A stretch of DNA of 64,000 nucleotides from ZC4RG29 sp036273935 (GCA_036273935.1 DASUGQ010000228.1:12510-76509), one strand, 5' to 3'. Positions 17,722-27,668 are shown, counted from the first letter of the stretch. Numbers and translations are program-made. Notes: generated by a model not told the origin, from the letters alone.

Positions 17722-19130
17722 CGTTTCGAGATATTATGGAAAAACACCAGAATGGCAACCAAATAAACAGTGGCGAAGACAGCAGCGACAACAGCAAGCA
17801 ATACTCCGGAAGAGAGTTCCGACGGGTAGTTGCTGTATCTCCTCGGAATTGAATCCGCGCCACCAATATAGAAGGCTAAAAGGAATCCAGCTCCGCCAAT
17901 AATTAACATTGTCAATACAGGTTTTGTGAATTTTTCATGGTTGGTACCATCGTCATATTGAGTGGAGAACCAGTGGAAGAACCCGAGACTAAACAGAACA
18001 TTGCCCATGGCATTGTAGGTGTGGAAGTGCGCGGGCACCCACAGCGTGTTGTGCAATACAATATTGTTGCTGATGGTAGCGTCGATGACAGCGCCCAGAC
18101 CCCCTATGACCCAGCCTGCAGTGCCGATGAAGAACAAGAGGTTTGTCAGTGACCATTTTATCTTAGTGCGATAAACGGCCACGAAGATGCTGAATACCGT
18201 AATGCCCGCAGCAGGCAGACTGGCGAGATAAGATGCCAATTGCCCGACAATTTGCAAGCCTTCTGGCTGCACAAAGTCCATGTACAGATGGTGGAAGAAG
18301 GCCATCAGGATAAATACGAGTGTGAAGTTCCAGGCCAACGCAACATACCAGGTTGTTTTCCATTTTGGTCTTCCGCTGACTTCGGAGAACAACTCATAGA
18401 TCACCGCCAGTCCCAGATAGAGCATCTCATTAGCGATAGTATGTCCAAAAAAGTAAGTGAGGTTTTTCATCAATAGCGCGTCATTGACAAAGGCGCCGTC
18501 AGAGAAATACTCGGCAAAAAGCAGCACAATCAGTATAACGGCCGCGATCAGACAGGTAACGACGCCAACAAGAGTGATCATGGAGATCAGTATGAAGGGA
18601 GGTGTCTCCACTTCGGGGTTCTTTTTGAGATGTTGCCAGGCGAATGCCTGTGGAACAGAGTATTTCTTAAGGATATGAGTCATGAGGCTTAAGCTCCAGA
18701 TGAGCCATCCAACGCCGAGCACGGTCAGAGCGGCCAGAAATAGAGGCGTTGCCCACTGCGCCCACATAACTTTAAAGGGGAGCGGATAAAGAAAAGTCCA
18801 GCCCGCATGAAAATTGCCCAGAAACGTCGTGGCCCAAAACATCAGAACGCCTACAACAGTGAGTATCATGGCAATGATATTGGCGCTATAGCTCGTTTTA
18901 ACATAACGTTGCAGCAGGTAATTCACCGCGGCCATGCCCGCCACGAACCAGATGCCGACCATGGTCAGTCCATGAGTCGTCATATTTGCATAGAAGGTAA
19001 TAGGTGATTGTTGTATGATTGCACCCTGATTAAGGCGCATCAGTATACCTAACACAATACTGATCACGAACAAAGTGAGCACTGTTACAATCCAAGCAGC
19101 GGTAATTCGTTTTGATTTTATTGATTCCAT
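17691..19130 (-). CDS. Heme-copper oxidase subunit I, ba3/B type
   Basis: This 479-aa protein spans the membrane about 12-13 times and reduces oxygen to water. The low-spin heme ligands are His53 in TTHGLTM and one His of VPAHFHTYNAMG. The other His of that motif binds the active-site heme. CuB ligands are seen in FFGHTIANEM and FFHHLYMD. The usual A-family Tyr after the helix VI His is replaced by TIANEMLY, which fits the B-type class or a divergent member. A nitric oxide reductase was considered, but the adjacent CuA-type subunit II and SCO gene argue for an oxidase. Confidence 0.85.
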   Translation of the reverse strand: MESIKSKRITAAWIVTVLTLFVISIVLGILMRLNQGAIIQQSPITFYANMTTHGLTMVGIWFVAGMAAVNYLLQRYVKTSYSANIIAMILTVVGVLMFWATTFLGNFHAGWTFLYPLPFKVMWAQWATPLFLAALTVLGVGWLIWSLSLMTHILKKYSVPQAFAWQHLKKNPEVETPPFILISMITLVGVVTCLIAAVILIVLLFAEYFSDGAFVNDALLMKNLTYFFGHTIANEMLYLGLAVIYELFSEVSGRPKWKTTWYVALAWNFTLVFILMAFFHHLYMDFVQPEGLQIVGQLASYLASLPAAGITVFSIFVAVYRTKIKWSLTNLLFFIGTAGWVIGGLGAVIDATISNNIVLHNTLWVPAHFHTYNAMGNVLFSLGFFHWFSTQYDDGTNHEKFTKPVLTMLIIGGAGFLLAFYIGGADSIPRRYSNYPSELSSGVLLAVVAAVFATVYLVAILVFFHNISKRCLKILFSQS

Positions 19131-19145
19131 GACATTGAATTGCTA

Positions 19146-19697
19146 CTATTTGACAATAAAAGAAGCTCTCATACCATGATGGGCCATTCCGCAATACTCG
19201 AGGCAGAGTGTAGTGTATTTACCCGGTTTCACGAATTTGTGACGCAAGCGATTTACATATCCCGGCATGGCCTGAGTTTGCGTGATTAGCCTGTCTGTCT
19301 CATCATAGATTGCAAAGCCATGATTTACGTCCATGCTGGTAACCCTGAACTCTATAAGTTCATTTACCGGTATCTCTATGGCTTCGCCCGAAGGATGTTT
19401 GGGGTCGATTGCTTTTTCTGACATTAGAAATGCAAACTGCATAGCCGAGACGTGGATCACTTTTGCCGGGGTTTCATCGGCGTACAGATAGTAGGGTGAT
19501 TTTGGAATGGTTACTGAAGCAAAGACACCCAGGATGACGGTCAGGATTAACATGAACCAAAACCTTTTCCTCAGGGGATTGGCCATTCCCTGCGCCGATT
19601 GCTCTGCCTTTTTCGAGGACAGATAGACATAGCTAAATACAATGACGGCAATGCCGGCAAGTATTAAGAACAATATCAGGATTGATCGCTGTTCCAT
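19146..19697 (-). CDS. Cytochrome c oxidase subunit II (CuA)
   Basis: This 183-aa protein has two N-terminal membrane helices and a periplasmic cupredoxin domain. The binuclear CuA site is CLEYCGMAHHGM near the C-terminus (CxxxCxxxHxxM), with the upstream His in MDVNHGFAIYD. It accepts electrons from cytochrome c for subunit I, whose start lies 15 bp downstream. The small size fits ba3-type subunit II. It is divergent from the second TetR gene. Confidence 0.88.
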   Translation of the reverse strand: MEQRSILILFLILAGIAVIVFSYVYLSSKKAEQSAQGMANPLRKRFWFMLILTVILGVFASVTIPKSPYYLYADETPAKVIHVSAMQFAFLMSEKAIDPKHPSGEAIEIPVNELIEFRVTSMDVNHGFAIYDETDRLITQTQAMPGYVNRLRHKFVKPGKYTTLCLEYCGMAHHGMRASFIVK

Positions 19698-19888
19698 AAT
19701 GAGTCAATTAATAGTATTGTTTTTTTCAGTCCAATGGCAGGATCAAGTGATAATACCTTTTTCGGCACTCCTTTTTCCGGAGGCGTTCTAATTCCGTCAT
19801 ACCGATCGCACGAGAATTTCCAGATCATCGGCACGACGTCTAATTTTTTTGATTCTTTTTGAATCAAACGCCGTATTATTGCGTTGGT

Positions 19889-19908
19889 AAGTAAATATAT
19901 ACTAACTT
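19889..19908. promoter_or_regulatory. Candidate TetR operator, second copy
   Basis: AAGTAAATATATACTAACTT is symmetric at 16 of 20 positions and lies 35 bp before the TetR start at 19944. It sits between divergent oxidase and TetR genes, so it could control both. Confidence 0.4.
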
Positions 19909-19943
19909 TCAGATAAATGCAAAGAAATAGCGGACAAAACAAT

Positions 19944-20534
19944 ATGAAGATCAAAGAAGTATCCGAAAGGCAATTGGAGATCATCGAGGCGGCAGGCAAA
20001 ATCCTCACTTCGGAAGGCGTAAGCGGTTTGACAATCAAGAACTTGGCGCGCCAAATGGGTTTTACGGAGGCTGCCGTTTATCGGCATTTTACTAGCAAGG
20101 AGGAAATCATTGTGTCGATGCTCGGTTACCTTGCGGATAGCATGGACGCGCGCTATGGGGGCTTACCCCAGGGAGCAGGCCCTGAAGAGAGGTTCAAGGC
20201 CCTGTTCCATGAACAATTCCGCTTTTTTAAGAAGAATCCACATTTTGCCGTAGCCGTTTTTTCGGACGGCCTCATGGAAGAGAGCAAACGTATCAATGAG
20301 ACCATCGCCAGAATTATGGCGGTGAAAATGAAGCACCTTGTTCCGGTTCTTAGGCAGGGTCAGGCAAATGGAATATTTACAAAGGCCGTTCCTTTGGAAA
20401 ATCTGTTACACATTGTGATGGGCGCCATTCGGCTCCAGATGTTCAAGTGGCGAGTGTCAAACTTTCAATTCGACATCAAAAAAGCCGGAGACAACATGAT
20501 TGAATCCATACTAATCCTAATTAAACAGAAATAA
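19944..20534 (+). CDS. TetR family transcriptional regulator, copy 2
   Basis: This regulator of about 196 aa has the TetR helix-turn-helix (RQLEIIEAAGKIL to FTEAAVYRHFTSKEEII). It is closely related over its whole length to the TetR at 15737-16333. It is followed after 3 bp by a frameshifted copy of the membrane protein that also follows TetR copy 1. The TetR-membrane protein pair was therefore duplicated, and only the regulator has stayed intact here. Confidence 0.88.
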   Translation: MKIKEVSERQLEIIEAAGKILTSEGVSGLTIKNLARQMGFTEAAVYRHFTSKEEIIVSMLGYLADSMDARYGGLPQGAGPEERFKALFHEQFRFFKKNPHFAVAVFSDGLMEESKRINETIARIMAVKMKHLVPVLRQGQANGIFTKAVPLENLLHIVMGAIRLQMFKWRVSNFQFDIKKAGDNMIESILILIKQK

Positions 20535-20537
20535 TCA

Positions 20538-21110
20538 TGAAACCTGGTTCGTTGTTTATTACCGCGGCCGTGTTGACGCTTTCGGTTTGCTTTCGCTCTT
20601 TCTTAGCAGCTCCATTATTCTAGATCTGTTCGACATCCGTGCCCATGAAGGCAATTATGTTTTGTTTATCGTTTGGGCGAATCTGATAAGTGGTACGCTC
20701 TTTCTCACGTCGGCGGCGGGGTTCGTCATGAGAAAAAGTTGGGCCGCCAGTCCACTCATCGTTTCCGCTGCAGTACTTGCCAGTCGCCTTCGTTGGACTA
20801 CTGTTCCATATCAGTTCAGGCGCTGCGTATGAGGCAAGGACCATTGGCGCCATGATTTTCAGGATGAGTGTTAATGTTGTGCTGGGGCAGGTTGTTCACT
20901 CCGTGACGAAAAAGCAAAAGAGCTCCGTGCTGACGCATACAGGTATTCTTCTGCTTCTTCCATTGTCACTCCTGACGGTAAGTTGTAAACATGCTTCTGA
21001 GAAAAACCAATGACCACGGAGAAAAGTGGATAGCCGATGAACACACGAGTTCTCTGGTAGGCCAGATGAAATCCGAACTTTTGGAATTTGAAAAGTCGCC
21101 TGAAAAGGAG
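20538..21110 (+). pseudogene. Duplicate membrane protein, several frameshifts
   Basis: The ATG at 20538 begins MKPGSLFITAAVLTL, then the frame breaks at a short T run. The next frame gives SIILDLFDIRAHEGNYVLF, and after a second break MPVAFVGLLFHISSG and IGAMIFRMSVN. After a third break come HGEKWIADEHTSSLVGQM and EFEKSPEKEYQ. Each piece aligns in order with the intact protein at 14880-15740. At least three single-base lesions are needed, so the gene is dead unless the assembly is faulty. Confidence 0.8.
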
Positions 21111-21331
21111 TACCAGGTCCTAAGAAGTATGGCGGTTTTCCTGATAACCAAGATGACGAAAAGGAGTGGTACTATTCAAAGGAATATTGGGAAGAGTATT
21201 TTGAAAAAGCTCGCGTCAAACAGATGGAATACCTTGAATCTTATTTTTTCACAACAGACGTCCTACTTGGCGCCAATGTACCCATTCCACATCAAGGTGG
21301 ACCAATATCCTTCATTGCGCCTCCTGCGTGA
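21104..21331 (+). pseudogene. Unidentified coding remnant
   Basis: An open stretch without a start reads PGPKKYGGFPDNQDDEKEWY, continues YWEEYFEKARVKQMEYLES and ends GGPISFIAPPA. The composition is protein-like and unlike the adjacent membrane-protein copy. It fuses to that copy at about 21110 and overlaps the end of the cytochrome c maturation gene by 20 bp. I do not recognise the family. Confidence 0.4.
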
Positions 21332-24300
21332 GAGGGGCAGCTGGGAAATCCGTCCCGCTGCTGACCTGGCGGGCATGATTGAAGAGAGTGAGCGAAGGAA
21401 GGGTCGGACTAGTGATGGTTTTGGGAATTGATGGGATCTGATTACGTCCCCTGTTTCTAAGATATGCCACCAACGATAAAACAATCATCCCCCCGGCAGT
21501 AAAGTAAATCCAGGAGGGGATCGGTATGGGGTCGCCGGCGGCATAGGAATGTAGTCCTGTCAGATAGTAGTTCACTCCGAAATAGGTAAATATGATGGAC
21601 CATATCGCCCACAGGCTCGCAATGTTGAAGGTAAGTTTTCCGCTAAGCCTCGGTACCAATCGCAAGTGGAGTACCACAGCATAAAATATAATCGATATAA
21701 AAGCCCACGTCTCTTTGGGATCCCAACTCCAGTACCTTCCCCAGCTTTCATTGGCCCACATTCCTCCCAGAAAAGTACCTATGGCGAGGGCAAAGATCCC
21801 AACGGTTAAAGCCATTTCATTAACCAGGGTTAGTTCCCTTACGGAATGCTCTATTTTGTTTGTAGGTCTTAAGCTGAACAGTATTAACGAAATCGAACTT
21901 AATACTGCCGACAAGCCGAAAAATCCGTAGCTGGAAGTGATGATGCCCACGTGAACCATAAGCCAATAGGATTTTAGAACGGGTTCCAAAGGTGTAATCT
22001 GTGGGTCGAGCATGGAACCCCCGTGTGCAAAGCCCATCATGATCATGGCCACCAAAGCGCCGGCGGCTGGAATGAAAGCATTCCTGTTTCTGTAAAGTAG
22101 CAACCCCGACAGCACACCGATTCCTGAAATAAATATAATAGCTTCATAACCGTTGCTCCAGGGAGCATGCCCCGAAAGATACCAGCGAACACCTAAAGCT
22201 ATCGCCTGAATGGTCAACGCTATGACCATTATTCCCAACAGCACTTTGGTCAGCATACGGATTATGCGATTATACTTTGATCCTGACGAAGACACTTCTG
22301 CAAAACCAAGGATGATCATAGTCATCCCTAGGAAGCAGTACGCTATCATCAACCAAAAGAAAATGTTTAAATGGTTATAGAGAATTTCTAGATCGACTTT
22401 TGATTTCGATGGAACAATATCCTTTCCCCAAACCTGCTGAAATTCACTGATGTCTTCAATACGCTTATTTGCTTTGATCCAGCTACCCGTTTGCAAACCT
22501 TCCTTTACTCCGTCGAAATAGGGGGTTAGAAGCGCATAGGCTGTCTCATCAATCGCTACGGTGTTCTCGTCGGACCTGTAAATCCAGCTTCCCCAGGTTT
22601 GTGCCGGATCGTTTTTTATTGGAATGATATTGGTATAATATCCATAAGCGATGCTGCTGAAAATATTGAACCTTTCGGTCACTTCGATAACAGCTTTGTC
22701 ATAATTGGACTGTTCGGCGCTTCGCTGGCTGAAAGATTTATTAGCCTGTTCTTCCAACTTAAAAATTCCTGTATTCGGATCTACAAGGTTGACGTAGGAC
22801 GTGTAGCCTTCGGAATTGGCGCCGGTTTCTCTGATCAGTTTGTCACCTCCTTTTTGGCCTACTTTGATCAGGGGTTCCTTGGCCCAATAGCCAGGATCGA
22901 TCTGCATGGAAATAAACCATTGCAATGGGGATATGGCAATCGTTCCTTTTTGATATTTATCTTTCTTGTAAATTTTCCTGAGCAACTCGAGCGCGTGCGT
23001 ATCCACGGGCTTAATGCGGCCCTGAAAATCCTGCGCCAAAAGACGCCCGAATTTTCTGGCATGAGCAGGGTCAATTATCTTATTCGGTCCAAGCTCATCA
23101 CGTCTTGCAAACTGGGCGTCCGGCCCGGGTTCTTGATGGGAGAGCGTTATCGTATCCTTAACTTGGACCGGACTATTCCGGGCGGGGGAGAGATTTATTC
23201 CCACACCCATCCACAACAGCAATATTAAACGAATAGGAATAAAACTCTTCGCGTGCATTTTCTTTAATGATTCATTCAATTTCCAAAAGCGGGTGCCTTT
23301 CCAGAATAGGGTAAAAAACATGGCTGAAAACAACAGAAAGTAGCCTAAGTAGGTAATGCTTGTGCCCCACCGGTCGGCATTAACGGAAAGGATGGTTCCG
23401 GATTCATCCGGGAAATAACTTGCCTGGAAGAACCGGTATCCGCGGTAGTCCAGCACATTGTTCATATAAATATGATGCTGGTTTTCCGCCCCGCTATCCA
23501 CGACTGTTATTTTACTCTCATAGGACGATGGACTATTCGACCCCGGGTAACGGTCAACCAGGAAATCGTCACATCGCAAATGGAAAGCCGTGTAAAGTAT
23601 CTTGGAGCCAAATCCCAATGAGACAGTCAGTCCGTTAATTCCTGAAGTTTTGTTGTATCCGGTAACACCTTTACCGCCTTTGATTATCAACGTATCCCTT
23701 TCATTTCCAGAGCTTAGTTCCAACTGAATAACGTCCAGAAGATTTTTGTCCGTCGGATGGTTTTTGTCGCCGCTGTAGTAGACTGGTTTTCCTTTGAAAG
23801 TGCTCGCAGGGATGATGAAATTCGTATTGTTAATGGTGTAGAGCGCGCTGTGATCCAGACGGGTCGATTCGTTCGCCTTAAGTTTACCCGAACGCCGGGC
23901 CAATAGTGTTGTATCAGTTACTGCCCCGACTTGCTGTCCTCTCATAGACATATATTCTCCATCAACAGGCAGGACTATCATAAGGTCGCCCGCATAGTCC
24001 GTTAGTTGGACGGTACCCCCGGCAGGGTTGTTGAAACTGAACGCTATTCTGCCAATATTCTTTATCTCACCTTCGGAGATATAATTATTCACTCTGCCTC
24101 CCTCTCCCGCAGATATTATATTGAGCATCTTCTTACCCGATTTCGTTGTGTGAACAGAATCTTTAGCTAACGGAATGTAATCGAGGGTTCTTAACGAAAT
24201 TTTTTTATCGCCAAAGCGATAGACTTGTGTGTAGGTTCTCTTGAGGGGCCATTCGGTGTCTTTGGCATTAAGGTACGACATCGTATACGGGTACTTGTCA

Positions 24301-24710
24301 TACTTGAGTGTTTTTGTTCCATCGGTGACAATCAGTTGGAAATAAGTGAGGTCACTGATTATCTCATTAGTGGACTGGCCTTCTTTAATCGGCATTTGCC
24401 CCTCGAAGCTCACGTAGCGTGTGACGGCGCCGCCAATGAACATGAAAATGAAAGCCAGGTGAAACGCCAGCAACGGCCACTTTTCCCGCCTCGTAAGTTG
24501 GTAGGTTCGAATATTTGCAACAAACAAGAGAATCAACCACAGCATCAAGACTTCGAACCATGTCGAATTGTAAATCAGTGCTTTTGCCGTGGCCGTATCA
24601 TAGGCGTTTTCCACGAAGGTTGCAACCGCCATCGATATGCCAAACAATAGCAGAAGAAACGTCATGGTACGGGAGGAGAACAGGATTCGCGCAATAACGA
24701 GTATCATCAT
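21312..24710 (-). CDS. Fused cytochrome c biogenesis protein CcsBA (ResBC)
   Basis: This 1132-aa system II cytochrome c synthetase exports heme and attaches it to CxxCH apocytochromes. The N-terminal CcsB/ResB-like part has membrane helices at residues 1-100 and one near 450, around a large periplasmic loop. The C-terminal CcsA/ResC-like part has the tryptophan-rich WWD-type motif WANESWGRYWSWDPKETW near residue 1000 and conserved heme-ligand histidines such as the one in SYWLMVHVG. The single-chain fusion is known in epsilonproteobacteria and Bacteroidota. It fits the oxidase and di-heme cytochrome genes on both sides. Confidence 0.92.
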   Translation of the reverse strand: MMILVIARILFSSRTMTFLLLLFGISMAVATFVENAYDTATAKALIYNSTWFEVLMLWLILLFVANIRTYQLTRREKWPLLAFHLAFIFMFIGGAVTRYVSFEGQMPIKEGQSTNEIISDLTYFQLIVTDGTKTLKYDKYPYTMSYLNAKDTEWPLKRTYTQVYRFGDKKISLRTLDYIPLAKDSVHTTKSGKKMLNIISAGEGGRVNNYISEGEIKNIGRIAFSFNNPAGGTVQLTDYAGDLMIVLPVDGEYMSMRGQQVGAVTDTTLLARRSGKLKANESTRLDHSALYTINNTNFIIPASTFKGKPVYYSGDKNHPTDKNLLDVIQLELSSGNERDTLIIKGGKGVTGYNKTSGINGLTVSLGFGSKILYTAFHLRCDDFLVDRYPGSNSPSSYESKITVVDSGAENQHHIYMNNVLDYRGYRFFQASYFPDESGTILSVNADRWGTSITYLGYFLLFSAMFFTLFWKGTRFWKLNESLKKMHAKSFIPIRLILLLWMGVGINLSPARNSPVQVKDTITLSHQEPGPDAQFARRDELGPNKIIDPAHARKFGRLLAQDFQGRIKPVDTHALELLRKIYKKDKYQKGTIAISPLQWFISMQIDPGYWAKEPLIKVGQKGGDKLIRETGANSEGYTSYVNLVDPNTGIFKLEEQANKSFSQRSAEQSNYDKAVIEVTERFNIFSSIAYGYYTNIIPIKNDPAQTWGSWIYRSDENTVAIDETAYALLTPYFDGVKEGLQTGSWIKANKRIEDISEFQQVWGKDIVPSKSKVDLEILYNHLNIFFWLMIAYCFLGMTMIILGFAEVSSSGSKYNRIIRMLTKVLLGIMVIALTIQAIALGVRWYLSGHAPWSNGYEAIIFISGIGVLSGLLLYRNRNAFIPAAGALVAMIMMGFAHGGSMLDPQITPLEPVLKSYWLMVHVGIITSSYGFFGLSAVLSSISLILFSLRPTNKIEHSVRELTLVNEMALTVGIFALAIGTFLGGMWANESWGRYWSWDPKETWAFISIIFYAVVLHLRLVPRLSGKLTFNIASLWAIWSIIFTYFGVNYYLTGLHSYAAGDPIPIPSWIYFTAGGMIVLSLVAYLRNRGRNQIPSIPKTITSPTLPSLTLFNHARQVSSGTDFPAAPLTQEAQ

Positions 24711-24787
24711 TCGTATATAATCAGATTAGGAGAACGGCCTGTATGATCCGGCGGCGTGAAGAAGCACGCTCTGCCTCATGTCGGGAA

Positions 24788-24829
24788 ATCCACATCTCTT
24801 TAGGGGTGATTCCCTCAAGAGATGTGGAT
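24788..24829. terminator. Strong stem-loop between cytochrome genes
   Basis: A perfect 13-bp stem (ATCCACATCTCTT at 24788 with AAGAGATGTGGAT at 24817) is extended after one mismatch by AGGG/CCCT around a short loop. It follows the minus-strand di-heme cytochrome gene and precedes the CcsBA start. No U-run follows on either strand, so it may be a processing or stability hairpin rather than a classical terminator. Confidence 0.55.
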
Positions 24830-24869
24830 ACCTGTTTGGCTGGGTATGATAACTCCGACACTACCAGTC

Positions 24870-26135
24870 CTACAGGGATTTTAGATATTCAGTGAGATCG
24901 TCTTTTTCGGCAGCGGTTAGGTTGAGATTTTTCTCTTGGTCGTATCTTGCAACTACGTCAGCAAGGGTTGGTGCGGAGCCATCGTGGAAATAAGGAGGAT
25001 GTTGCCAGATGCCCTTCAGCGGTGTAACCCTCCATTGTTTGGTCGCCGATCGTTTCACATAATCCTTGTCTACTGCCACCGATGCGCTTTGAGGATGTAA
25101 CTTACCGCCGTTAGTAACATCAGTGTATAAAGGTCCGTTGTGACAGGTTGCGCATTGTGCCTTTCCTGAAAAAAGCGCTTTTCCTCTCGCTGCGGCGGCG
25201 GCGTCAAATGAACCAGCCGGTGGAGTTGGCGCTGAGATGGAGAACTGATACGCCTGTAAAGCCGGTAGTTTGTCCGTTACTAAATCATCATTATCTCTGT
25301 AATCGACTTCCCAATTGATACGGTCATCGAAAAAGTAGCCGTGGCCATGCATTTGGGTAACGGCTACGTACCTGTTCCAATAGGCTACTGGTCCTACAGG
25401 CTCATGTTGTACATCGCCATCACCGGTAAAAATCGCTTTAGGAAGTCCGTACAAACCATATGCAGGAGGAATAACAACAGGGTTATTCAACCCATCATGG
25501 TTGAATCGCGGGTCGTATATACCGGGCCCCCAGGAAGCGTAAACATCTTTCGTGGGTTGGTCCAGGGCAGGGGACAATGAAATAATCAGGCCGGGATTTA
25601 GATCCCTATTTGGCCAACCATCCAACCGACTGCCTATGCCGGGAGCGAAGGAGTCGTCTACAGTCGAATGACAGAGCGCGCAAGTTATCCCCATTCTATC
25701 CAGCTTTAAGGTACCATCCGGATTTTCGCTTACCTGGCCCTGTACGCCAACAACAGCATTAAGTTGCAACAAGGCAAGCGTGGTTTGAGGGTCATCCAAA
25801 TCGACTTGTCCATTTTGAATGGCGGTAACTACTTCCGCCGGTAAAGCTTCCGCATCGACCTTTAGGCCTACCGATAAGGCGATATTGGGACTCACAGCAG
25901 ATTCTATAACTGTATTCATTTGCAAGACATCGGTCCAAAATGTTTCATCACCAAACGTCTCATATCGAAATATCTCCTGTCCCTCTTCAACTAACTCTGT
26001 ATCCAGTGGAGGTAAATTTAAGTCGCCTTCACCTGGAGGTGTGTAACCGATGTCATCGTCATCATTGCAACTGGAAACGCTGAACATAGCAATGACAGCT
26101 AACAGCAACGTAGAAATTATTGCATTTGTCTTCAT
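24870..26135 (-). CDS. Di-heme cytochrome c peroxidase/MauG-like lipoprotein
   Basis: This 421-aa lipoprotein has a signal ending in SVSSC followed by an Asp run. Two c-type heme sites are visible: CALCHSTV near residue 152 and CATCHNGPLYTD near residue 331. A C-terminal segment has the expected Met/His region (GIWQHPPYFHDGSAPTL). The architecture fits periplasmic cytochrome c peroxidases or related di-heme oxidases. Heme attachment would need the CcsBA protein encoded next to it. The exact substrate is not readable from the sequence. Confidence 0.85.
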   Translation of the reverse strand: MKTNAIISTLLLAVIAMFSVSSCNDDDDIGYTPPGEGDLNLPPLDTELVEEGQEIFRYETFGDETFWTDVLQMNTVIESAVSPNIALSVGLKVDAEALPAEVVTAIQNGQVDLDDPQTTLALLQLNAVVGVQGQVSENPDGTLKLDRMGITCALCHSTVDDSFAPGIGSRLDGWPNRDLNPGLIISLSPALDQPTKDVYASWGPGIYDPRFNHDGLNNPVVIPPAYGLYGLPKAIFTGDGDVQHEPVGPVAYWNRYVAVTQMHGHGYFFDDRINWEVDYRDNDDLVTDKLPALQAYQFSISAPTPPAGSFDAAAAARGKALFSGKAQCATCHNGPLYTDVTNGGKLHPQSASVAVDKDYVKRSATKQWRVTPLKGIWQHPPYFHDGSAPTLADVVARYDQEKNLNLTAAEKDDLTEYLKSL

Positions 26136-26375
26136 AATTCTTGGTTTGTTTTTGAACTAATAATAATCTTTCCTGATACCTGATTCAATTTGGGTTGCGG
26201 GCCCGTTACAAAATCCCTTTCGCACTGGTGAGTGTCTTCATTAATGAGCACAGCACACCAATTAATTTTACGCGCTTAATTGCTTTTGCATTTTTGGTGC
26301 GTGATGTACTACACTGAGTAGAGTACGATCGGTTAAAAACGTTACAAGATTTCTAACATATTTGAAGACGTATAC

Positions 26376-27668
26376 TCAGTTGCCTGGATCTGATGACAAC
26401 CGACTGTGTTTGTCGCATAACAAGTCGGCTTGCTGTGAATGGCTATATGTACAACACGACGTACCGATGCTAGTCTTCTGGCGCGGTGTTGCCAGGCGGA
26501 TCGCGGGATAAGCAGACTTAAGCGCCGATATGATAGAGTCGCTTGCGCTGGCAGAAAATGGCATTACGGTACGATCGTACGGCTGGGACTCCTGCCACTG
26601 ATCGAACAGGCTTGCGAGTTCTTTGCGTGGCAAAGGATGTCCAGCTACGGTCGCTTGCGAGGCCAACGAGAAATACTGGTAGCGCGCCGCCCAGTCGGCA
26701 AACTTTTTCACATAGTTTGCGACGATGCGCTTCACTTTTGGTATTTCTGATAAGCGTGTCTGGATAGTAGCATCGGTGAGTGTAGAGATTGAATCGACGT
26801 TGTAATACGTGATCTGATCCATCGAGTTGACATCCTCGGCTACATTTTGTGGGACAGATAAATCGAAAATGCATCTTACCCGTGACCCGGTGAGATGTTC
26901 TCTGCGCACCAGCGGTTTGTTAGCATTGGTTGCTACAATCAGTGCATCAGCATCTTTGAGCTCATCACGCAGGTTCTCCAATGGCGCTCCTTGAATGTTA
27001 AACATCGAGGCCGCTGGTTCCAATTTTCTGGTGTCGCGGTTCACGAGTGTAATCTCAAGGTTGGGCATTAGTTTCTTCAAATAGCCAACAGTTTGTAGTC
27101 CTGTGCTGCCTGCGCCAAGAACAACGGTTTTACGGATGGTCTTCTGCTTTGATAGTTTTTTAGCCGTGGCGTAGACCGCCGATAGGGTTCCGCTCGAGAA
27201 GGAAGTCTTTGTCCTTACTTCTTTCGAAACCTGCATTGCAAAATTGAAAAGCCTTTCAAGATAGCCGTTGGTACGCTGGTGTTCCTTGGCTAGTTGAAAG
27301 GCGGATTTTATTTGGGAGATGATTTCATAATCGCCGGGAATTTGCGAATCCATGCCACTGGCTACACAAAACAGATGTCTCACTGCTTCATTCCCATGTT
27401 TAGCGTACACATACTGGCTCAGTTCTTCGGGTGACGTGTTTGCGTGTTGCTGTAAAAGGGAGTAGAGGACATATTTGCACGGAGCGAAGCCATAGATTTC
27501 CGTGCGATTGCAAGTGGAAACAATGAAATAGTGCCGAATACAATCTACGCGTGTGGAGTTGTAAATGGAAGAACATTGGGTGGGTGAAATTGAAAATTTG
27601 CTTCGGAGCCGAATATTTGTCTTTCGAAAACTTATCCCTGCTACGAAAAAATGCTGCGGATGTATCAT
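26376..27668 (-). CDS. hemA: Glutamyl-tRNA reductase
   Basis: This 430-aa enzyme makes glutamate-1-semialdehyde, the first committed step of C5 heme synthesis. Present are the N-terminal FFVAGISFRKT, the catalytic Cys in IVSTCNRTEIYG near residue 53, a GDYEIISQIKSAFQLA segment, and the NADPH-binding VVLGAGSTGLQTVGYLKKL. The last 40 residues are Cys/Ser-rich and not typical, so the C-terminal dimerisation helix may be altered. It is 129 bp downstream of folE on the same strand. Confidence 0.9.
   Translation of the reverse strand: MIHPQHFFVAGISFRKTNIRLRSKFSISPTQCSSIYNSTRVDCIRHYFIVSTCNRTEIYGFAPCKYVLYSLLQQHANTSPEELSQYVYAKHGNEAVRHLFCVASGMDSQIPGDYEIISQIKSAFQLAKEHQRTNGYLERLFNFAMQVSKEVRTKTSFSSGTLSAVYATAKKLSKQKTIRKTVVLGAGSTGLQTVGYLKKLMPNLEITLVNRDTRKLEPAASMFNIQGAPLENLRDELKDADALIVATNANKPLVRREHLTGSRVRCIFDLSVPQNVAEDVNSMDQITYYNVDSISTLTDATIQTRLSEIPKVKRIVANYVKKFADWAARYQYFSLASQATVAGHPLPRKELASLFDQWQESQPYDRTVMPFSASASDSIISALKSAYPAIRLATPRQKTSIGTSCCTYSHSQQADLLCDKHSRLSSDPGN

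Noticed and set aside
17691..19130. Nitric oxide reductase (NorB/qNOR) identity for the heme-copper protein
   Set aside because: A CuA-containing subunit II and a SCO gene are adjacent, and the NorB-type Glu pattern was not evident; a B-type oxidase fits better.
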